Source of the DNA: Ananas comosus
Taxonomy: Eukaryota; Streptophyta; Magnoliopsida; Poales; Bromeliaceae
Assembly (NCBI RefSeq): GCF_001540865.1
Contig: NC_033633.1
Location: 6,106,175-6,170,174 of the forward strand
Reading direction: 5' to 3'
DNA length: 64,000 nucleotides
The notes under the pieces are model-generated. The model was given only the letters and a program-made list of their open reading frames with translations, made no database searches and was not told where the DNA came from. A program made the translations under genes and the position numbers. The first letter of the stretch is position 1. Every line of letters begins with the position of its first letter. Below are positions 49,722 through 58,700 of this stretch, piece by piece.

Positions 49722-52700
49722 GAGCTTTTATACTTTTAAAAGTATCAAATCATTGGTACTTGTAGATTTTCAGCCTTTGGATGAAGGAATATGCGACTAA
49801 GATGATAGTGGTCTCCTAGGATTGAATGGGTGGTTGATTAAATAGTGTAATCTAACAGATGAAAATAATCAAAAAGATAGATCTTTTAAACATATACATA
49901 GCCAAACGGAAAATAGTTACTAGTGAACCGAAATGGTTTACTAATAAAGAAATCAATTTACTAGTAAAGTAAACGTACAATCATATGATATCAATTTTGT
50001 GTTTACCCACATTAATTTAATATCTTTACATATTAAATGTATTGAATTTATATTTTTCTCAAATAATAAATATTATACTAATTTACAGATTTTATCCAAA
50101 TCACTTAATAAAAATTTTAAATTTTCTTAAATAGTGATGCAACATTATTTTCTAAATTAATGGAATTCCAATATTCCTTAAATAATAATGCAAAATTGTT
50201 GCCTAGATTAGTGGAACGGTTGTCAATCCAAACTTTTCTTTAAATTTTGCGATATTTAATTCCGAAATATTCTCAGCATGAACTACCTGTGAAAACCTAT
50301 TACAAGTTAAAATGACAATTTCACCGTTTATCTATACTTACTATATATATAAAAACGTATAGAAATTTCAACAATGACAGACGGAATCTAAAAAAGGAAT
50401 AAAAAAAATATTTTCTATATTTCTTAGGAACGGGTATGAACGGATATGATCATTTAAAAGAATATTTCCTATATTTCTTAGGAACGGGTACGAACGGGTA
50501 TGATCATTTAATTAAAAAAATCTTAAATAGGAACGAACGGTTATGATTAATCTGTTAAAAAGTAGCATTCTTATTCATCTATAAAAGAATTCAAAAAGGA
50601 ATAAAAGAATATCCCCTATATTTCCTAGGGACGGATATGATCAATTAATTTAAGAAATTTTAAATAAGAACGAACGGTTATAATTAATTTGTTAAAAAAT
50701 AGCATTCTTATTCATCTATAAATCCAATTCTACGAACGGTTGTGTAAATTAAAAATAAATGGTTCACTTAATTAAAAAAATTGCAAATAAGAACGAATGG
50801 TTTTGATTAATCTGTTAAAAAATATCATTCTTATCCAAAAACTTTAATTATAGTGGATCAAAATTAAATTTTAAATTTTAAATAAATATGAATTAAATTT
50901 TGATGCTTTTTGTTTAAAACACATATTTAAATTTAAATCATCAGAAATAAAAAAAAATATAAAAATATTTAATGTATATAAAAAAAGAAATTTATAGAAT
51001 ATTACAAATATTTTCTAATAAAATATAACATATGAATTTATAAATTATAAATTTTTAAATAAATATAATGTGCGAATTTATTTTAATTTAAAATAAATTA
51101 AAATAATTGTTACGTCCATTTGCACGTACACTTAACTAGTTGATCAACAGTTTGGATTTTTTATTATGATATATTTATGAAATTAAGTATCGAATGAAAT
51201 CTCAAAGATAAAACTATAGGCTAGTGAAGTAAAACTGTTTAAACCATAGCGACAAGTGAAAAAGCGCTAAACAGTAGGGGTTCAGTTTGAAGTTCTCCCA
51301 AAGTTTTAAGTCTAAGGTCAAGAATGTCTGCCGACACTCTACTATCCATATTCTATCCAGATTTATTTGATCTATTCTACTAATATTCCATGATGTAGAT
51401 TTATTCAATGCTTAAAGCTTAGTTTGGTATTGAGGTCTATGTAACGCTGTTAAATAAATGAACTTGAGAAAAAAGTATATAGGAATATGCTTCTGCGTTC
51501 TCCGGTGGGACCACAGAAAATATATCGTAACTGACTCATCGCGATACGGAGAACATGTACAATATTACATATGAAAACAAACGGGTATTTTTCCAACGTA
51601 CTTTTTTACCACACATAACACAATCTCCCCGCAATCCCAAATGAAGCCTAACTCTACTACTATCCAATTTCGATCGGTTTAAGATTAAAGTCTAAGGTCT
51701 AGATTTTATTCTACCAAAAACTCCACTGTCCATTTTTATCCATCAAATTTATTATTCTACTAAGACTCTCCGGCCAGAAGTGGCTCTGTTTGGCAATGGA
51801 ATTATGTCACATAGGATAAATTTTTTTATCCTTTGTATATCTCAATATTCTAGAATAGAGAGGAATATCAAAATTTTTTTGTTTGGATTTATATTAATTT
51901 ATACTAGGGTATAAGCAATATGATGTTTGATTAATTTCTTGAAAGAAGAGAAGAATAGTGAAAAAAGTTAAATGAATTTTTTTTTAAATGCCAATTTTAC
52001 CTTTATGAATATCTCACATTCATAGCATATGTTATAGAATATATAGCACATGAAAAAATATAAATATATTTTCAATAATTGTACAAAGTAATTTATTAAT
52101 TAATTAATCAACATGATTAAGAAATAATCTTTATTATATATACACTATCAAGTATTATTACAGTAATTAAATTTATACTAATAATATATATATTAGTAAA
52201 CACTATATATAGAAATCGGATGGGAGGATGGAATAAAGTGGGGGTGCGGGGTTGAGGTGTCATAAATAGAGGGAGCATGGGTCAAGGCATCATTAAAAGT
52301 AGGAAAAAAAAACTACTTGTTTATTGCCCCACCCTTGAATTCATGAGGGATAAATTTTATTCTACTAGGAGAATATAATTAACGGATTATTCTAAGATCA
52401 ACTGGAATAACCCGCTTTGACTAGAATAAATTATCCATAGCAAATTTTATTTTGTTTGGAAGAATAATAAGGATAAAAAGTGTTATTATGCAGATATTCC
52501 GTTACCAAACGGAGCCTAAAGTCTAATGTTCAGATTTATTCGCCCAGCTACTATAACTCTATGATCTTAGTTTATTCTATGCTTAAAATTGCAATTGTTC
52601 TCTATGATTCCAGTTTATCTGAAGTATTTTGTCCCAACTTATTTTACTAAAACTCAAGAGTAGGGCTTGTGTAAAAGATTGAATGCAGCGGAAGTATTCA

Positions 52701-55700
52701 TTCGTACCTTATGCGGAAGCGACTGGCACTAGAATACGATGAGTTTGGATTGTAGAGCTTGATTCACGTGTTCTCGGATGGTCGACAAAGGTTTCCTAAC
52801 GCTCCAAACCCACGGTTTATCGAACTACGAACGAGCGCGATTTCTAATCCGCTGTTCAAGACTGTTTAGAACAAGAGGTTAATAGAGAATGTGACACTAC
52901 AACAGAATTAGATTATAGGGACACATATTTGGGACACTTTTGAGTAAGTGTCCCATTTATTCTAAAACTTAAAAAAATATCTACTAATACCTAAATATAA
53001 AGCCCAATCCAACCAAAAATAAAAGATTACTCTACTCAACCCACCACACCCAGTCCATTTGGCCCGATTACAAACAGAAAGAAAAAAAAAGAAAAGAAAA
53101 ATCAATTATCATCTTTTCTTCTCTCTTCACTCAATCCACTGAAATTCTAGACGAAAAGCCTTTCCTGTCGTCCTCCTCCGCCACCGCAGCCAACGAGATA
53201 GAGTTTCGGCGGTTGCTAAATGTTTAAATAAGTGTTGGTAAATTAGCAGCACTCTTTTAGGTTATAGCGACACTCTTTAACTGTCACTATATACCTAGCG
53301 ACCCCACATATAGCAACACTTTTTAAAAGTGTCGGTAATTTTAGCTGCCGCACTTTTTTGACATGTACCTACATTTAAAAGTGTCGCTATAGACCGTTTT
53401 TGTTGTAGTGTGACTTCTCTCTTTCACAAGACGGCTCATGAATAATTCCTCACGAATTTATGATTATTTTTTTTTTCTTGTTGTTTTTATGAGAGAATAA
53501 TCTGTATATTTCATAAGGGACCAAAACCTTAATAGATAAGTAAAGGATTAGGCCAAATCAGTTTATAATTATTATTTTAATATGGCTTAAATATATCTCA
53601 GATTAACTTTACAGCTAGATTAAGTCTACTCTAATTAGACAATATAATAACCGTCGGATCAAGTCTGATCATAGACACACCCGATTTGGTTTAACCGAAT
53701 GCCAACACTTTTAATTAGAAGCGTCAAATTTGTAACTTTTTGACTCTTGGATCCCTAGTGTTTACTAATTGACGGTGATAATAATACAAATCTAAGGGCT
53801 CAAAAGTTGCAAGCCGGTGCTCCCAAAAGTGTAGTAGCTTTAACTCTAGAAGCACAGTTGGTTTAAAATGAGAAATGAAATCGAAATAAGAATCGAAATG
53901 GATAGAAATTGAAAACGGAATGATACAAACCTTCTAATATGTTTGGTTCAGAATAACAATCAGAACCGATATGATTATTTCGTGTCTTCAATATTTAAAA
54001 AATTTTAATCTTGAAAAAATGACTAAAATACAAAATATAAAAATAATTTAAAATTTAGTTTGCACCTAAATATAAAATTAAATTTATAATTTAAGTTCAA
54101 ACTAAAAGTTAAATATTAAAAATTTATGTCAAAATTTTAAAATGATGTCAAAGTTTTAAATATACATTTTTCAAAAAAATTAAAAATTGAAATTAAACGA
54201 ATAATTCAAAATATAAAATTAAATTTATAATTTAAATTCAAACTAAAAGTTAAATATTAAAAATTTACATCAAATGTAATTTTTAAAAAAATTAAAATTT
54301 AAAATTGAGAGGATAATTCAAAATGTAAAACTAATTTTTGATTTGATTCAAATTCAAACTTACAACTAAATTTAAATTTAAATTTATAGATCAATTTCAA
54401 AATGCTTGATTGAATTTATATTTTAATTTAATTTCTAACTCAAAATCTAGAATTAAAAATGTAATTTCTAAATTTAAATTTGTATTTTAATTAAAAATTA
54501 AAGTAAAAATTTAAATAAAAATATAAATATTATTGAGATATTTTTGTAAAGTGTATTCTTTATTTCTTCCGGAATAGAACTTTTAATGTGGCCTTCTAGG
54601 CCGGATTAGAAAAAATGGTGATTGGGAGATTTTCATTCACCCAAAAATCGGAATCGGAATAGAAATCAAAATAGAATTCCTGCATATCAAGTACCCACAA
54701 ATAGATTCGTTTATTCCGATTCTAATTTCTTAGTCAAAAAGGGAAAATCAAAGGCACCCTCTTTGCTAGCTCTTGCTACATTTGCTAAACTTAAAGTGCA
54801 AACGTCTAGATTTCAAGAACGTATTTTAAGCTGAGGGAAGGTTGTCACGACATAAAGATTTTCTCCGCGATTTCGCTTTGCAATCACCCAAACTCCAAAG
54901 CGGATATCTGACGGAGGTTTTGGCTTGGAATCTTCTGGAAGCTTCTACGCGGATCCCGAGACTGATGGTGCGGATACCGGAGGGTCATGAGTCCCTTAGA
55001 GTTTCTAGGTAGTCAATAAATGTATGACTCTTCGAGTTTCTATGCTATTTATTAGGACTCTTGGGAGACCGCGTGGCCTCCTCTTTTGGGTAGTAGTATT
55101 GTGCCACTTGGCACCTTTTCATTGGTATTATGACGGCGAGTGGTCTATAAATAGTGTGGCGTCCACCCCCTCTCATTTAAGAATCCTCTTTTGTATTCTC
55201 AACTATCAAAGTAATAGAAGAGCTTTCTTCTTATCTCTCTCTTGTACATAGTTTAGGGCGAGTGAGGTCCTAACTTAGCAAGTAGAGAGGCAGGCTTGCT
55301 CACTTCGCGGAGGAAGGCGAGCGCCGCACGGATTTTGCGAACCAAACCGTTAAGTCCGTGACAGAAGGTTAACTTGAAGTATCGAACTATTTTCAAAATC
55401 AAATTATATTTCAAAATCAAATTTAAATTTAAATAAATTTGAAATTTAAATTTAAAACTAAAATTTTAATTTTAATTTCAAAATCACATGCATTTCAATA
55501 AATTCAATTAACTTGATCTATTTTGTAAATGAATATGAAAATGTTAGAGCAAGAATAATGTTAGAGAAACGAGAAAGAAAAATGCTAGCTATTCTTACAT
55601 CCAAAAGGATATAAATTTTGTTCATTCTCTCGTCCAAGAGTTTACAAATTATTAATCTGTATGGATTTTTAATATTAAAAAAAGTGGACAAAATTAATAA

Positions 55701-58700
55701 GGGTGCGTATTAATTTGCACCTTGGAAGAGGGAGTGTAAACTTTAGACTTTTTTGGAATATGTACATACTAGTATTGCGCTCATTGAAAAATGAGACATG
55801 AGTATGACCTATGAGGAATAAAATAAAATAGAACATAATATAATGAAATTAAAGATATAATGTTTTGGCAACTTGGCCAAATTTAGGCCTTACAATTGCA
55901 CCAAAAGGTGTGGTTTGCGGGGCAAATGATGTTCTAAAATTCCACTCTGAAATGAGAGGGTTCCATCAGTTAGATGGAATAAATAATTAAATTGAGAACA
56001 CTAGTGGTCAAAATATTATGAACAATGCTAGCTAGCTACTTATACATCTAAACATTTCACACTTAATTTTGTCATCCTAACTTGGTTCTGAAAATCGCTT
56101 TGGATATATTTTAGTATTAATAAGATTAATTAAAGGGACAATATATGGGGGCATTAATGGATGAGCGGGACATAAATCTTACACCTACTTTGTAGATTTA
56201 TAGGTAGGTATTGCTCAAATTCTATACCATAATCTAATATAATTAGGTTAAAAGATTTCGAACAAGAGCATATAATAATATATATATATATTTTTATTTT
56301 TGTGTGGAATCTGAGAAGTTACATTATGATTGAATCATTACAATTTATATCTTTTATGGAAATAGACCTTCACACTTTTTTATCATAACAGAAATTCATC
56401 ACTCTTTTACGAAGATTCATATTTTTTGAAAATCTATATCTATATATATATTATACCTGAGCATCAAAGTACAGTTGTAAAAGTTGACGATATTAAAATA
56501 GTACGTTATTATTCCTTAAATGAAAAAATTGTCAGAAATTATAATTTAAGGGTGCGTTTGGTTCGCATTATGAAAGATTACTAGGAATAAAATATATCCG
56601 AGAATCTTATTCCTATTCATCCTATTACTAAGAATGTGGAATTCCTGTGTTTGGTTCGCACGGTAATATTAATTAGCCATGTTATTTAATATTACAAAAA
56701 ATATACAATTTATTTATTTATTTATTTATTTATTTTNAAGAATCCTCTTTTGTATTCTCAACTATCAAAATAATAGAAGAGCTTTCTTCTTATCTCTCTC
56801 TTGTACATAGTCTAGGGCGAGTGAGGTCCTAACTTAGCAAGTAGAGAGGCAGGCTTGCTCACTTCACGGAGGAAGGCGAGCGCCACACGGATTTTGCGAA
56901 CCAAACCATTAAGTCCGTGATAGTTGGTATCAGAGCCGGTTCGAGAAGGAACCATGTCGTCATCCGATGCCGGGGTGGTCGACGCTGGGGGTGATCCCCC
57001 AAAGCAACCCTCCAAGCGAAGCAAGGGCAAGGACACGCGAATCACGAAGGATTCCGCGTCCGTGGAGGAACGCCTGGCGCTGCTGGAGGACATACTATCC
57101 AAAGTGGGTGAAAGGTACATCGAAATGGTCGATACCTTTAACTCCTTTAACGACGACGTCCGCAACATGGAGGAGAGTGTCGCCACTGCCATGGCGACCT
57201 TTCGAGGCGAGCTCGAGAAGCTCCAAGACAACATCACCCGTCGTGACGAGGAGCGGAAGAACTTGATCGATGAGCTAGTCACTCGAGTCGACAAGGTCGA
57301 GGACCTCAAGACAAGGGTGACTATCCTTGAGAAGGCGGTGGCTCGAGGCGGTGAAACGCAGAAGGAGTACACCCCAAAGGTCCGCGTCCTTGAGCCCCAA
57401 TGCTTCAAGGGAACGCGCAACGAGAAGGAGATAGACAACTTCCTTTGGCACATGGAGCGCTATCTCAAGGCGTTGCGGATCGAGGACGAGGAGGACAAGG
57501 TCAAGACCACTTCCATGTACCTCACCGATGACGCGATGCTGTGGTGGCGTCGGCGTTCTACAAAGGCCGAGAAGGGCCAATGCGAACTAAAGACTTGGGA
57601 GGACTTCGTGCGCGAACTGAAGGCACAGTTCTACCCCGAGCACGTCGAATACTTGGCGCAGAGGCAACTTCGACAGCTCAAGCATACAGGATCCCTCAAG
57701 GAGTATGTCAAGGAATACTCCAAGCTGATGCTTGCCATCACCAGCATGGCCGAGGAGGATCGGCTGTTCTTCTTCCTCGACGGTCTTCAACCGTGGGCTA
57801 ACAAGGAGCTCATAGCGAGAGATGTCAAGGACGTGAGCTCCGCTATTGCCCAGGCGGAGAAGCTGCTGGAGTATGACAAGCCGGACTTCGCTCGTGGCAA
57901 ACCATCTAAGGCGAGCAAGGCCAAGGGTGGGGGAGACCGCCGCGAGCAGCGTGATCACAAGGGCCAAGAGCGAAGAGGACCTCCGCAGAAGAAGAAGATC
58001 TCTTGTTATGTTTGCGGGGGTGATCACTGGGCGAGAGATTGCCCAAAGAAGAAGACCGTCAATGCCATCCAAGCCGAGGAGGGCGAGGAACAAGCAGAGA
58101 CGAAGATGGGCGCGCTACGACTTGTCAGCGCAATCCAGGGGCAAGCGAGCAGCAAACTGCTCAAGAAGGAGCTGCTGTTCGTGGACGTGACCCTCAACGG
58201 GAGGGCCACTCGAGCGCTCGTGGACACTGGAGTGACCCACAACTTCATCGCCGAGTTTGAGGCCAAACGGCTGGGCCTCACACTCGAGAAGGACACGAGC
58301 AAGATCAAGGCTGTCAACTCGGTGGCACAGCCTGTCGTGGAATAGCCAAAGGGGTGACGATCGCTGTAGGACCCTGGTCGGGTACAGCGAACTTCACTGT
58401 CGCAACCATCGACGACTTCAAAGTCATTCTTGGCATCGACTTTCTAGCTTCATCGAAAGCGGTCCCGATGCCGCATCTCGGGGCCTTGAGCATCATGGAG
58501 GAGGCAGCCCCGTGCATGGTCTTGGCTAGCCGCAGCGAGCCAGCGGCAACCCACACCCTCTCCGCTCTGCAACTGCGGAAGGGGGTAAAGCGCGGAGAGA
58601 TCACTTATCTTGCGGCCATCCGCGAGGTGAGCGACGAGGACCTCGNGGGTCCGTTTGCGCCGGGGATCGGTAGCAGCTCCAGATCATCATCCGTCAATCT

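Larger units (their letters stand above)
56738..58645 (+). mobile_element. Ty3/gypsy retrotransposon fragment (LTR end, PBS, gag, protease) bounded by Ns
   Basis: 56738-56922 is the 3' part of an LTR nearly identical to 55180-55363 (ending TGATA instead of TGACA). After two bases, TGGTATCAGAGC (56925-56936) is the initiator-methionine tRNA primer-binding site, then gag and part of the protease. Reverse transcriptase, RNase H and integrase are absent. Single Ns at 56737 and 58646 bound the segment, so it is probably a separate contig placed here. Confidence 0.85.

Noticed and set aside
50440..50830. Possible satellite array
   Set aside because: Only three diverged copies, contained wholly inside a Helitron.
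57275..58604. Minus-strand frames within gag
   Set aside because: Antisense to a clear gag domain and CCHC knuckle.
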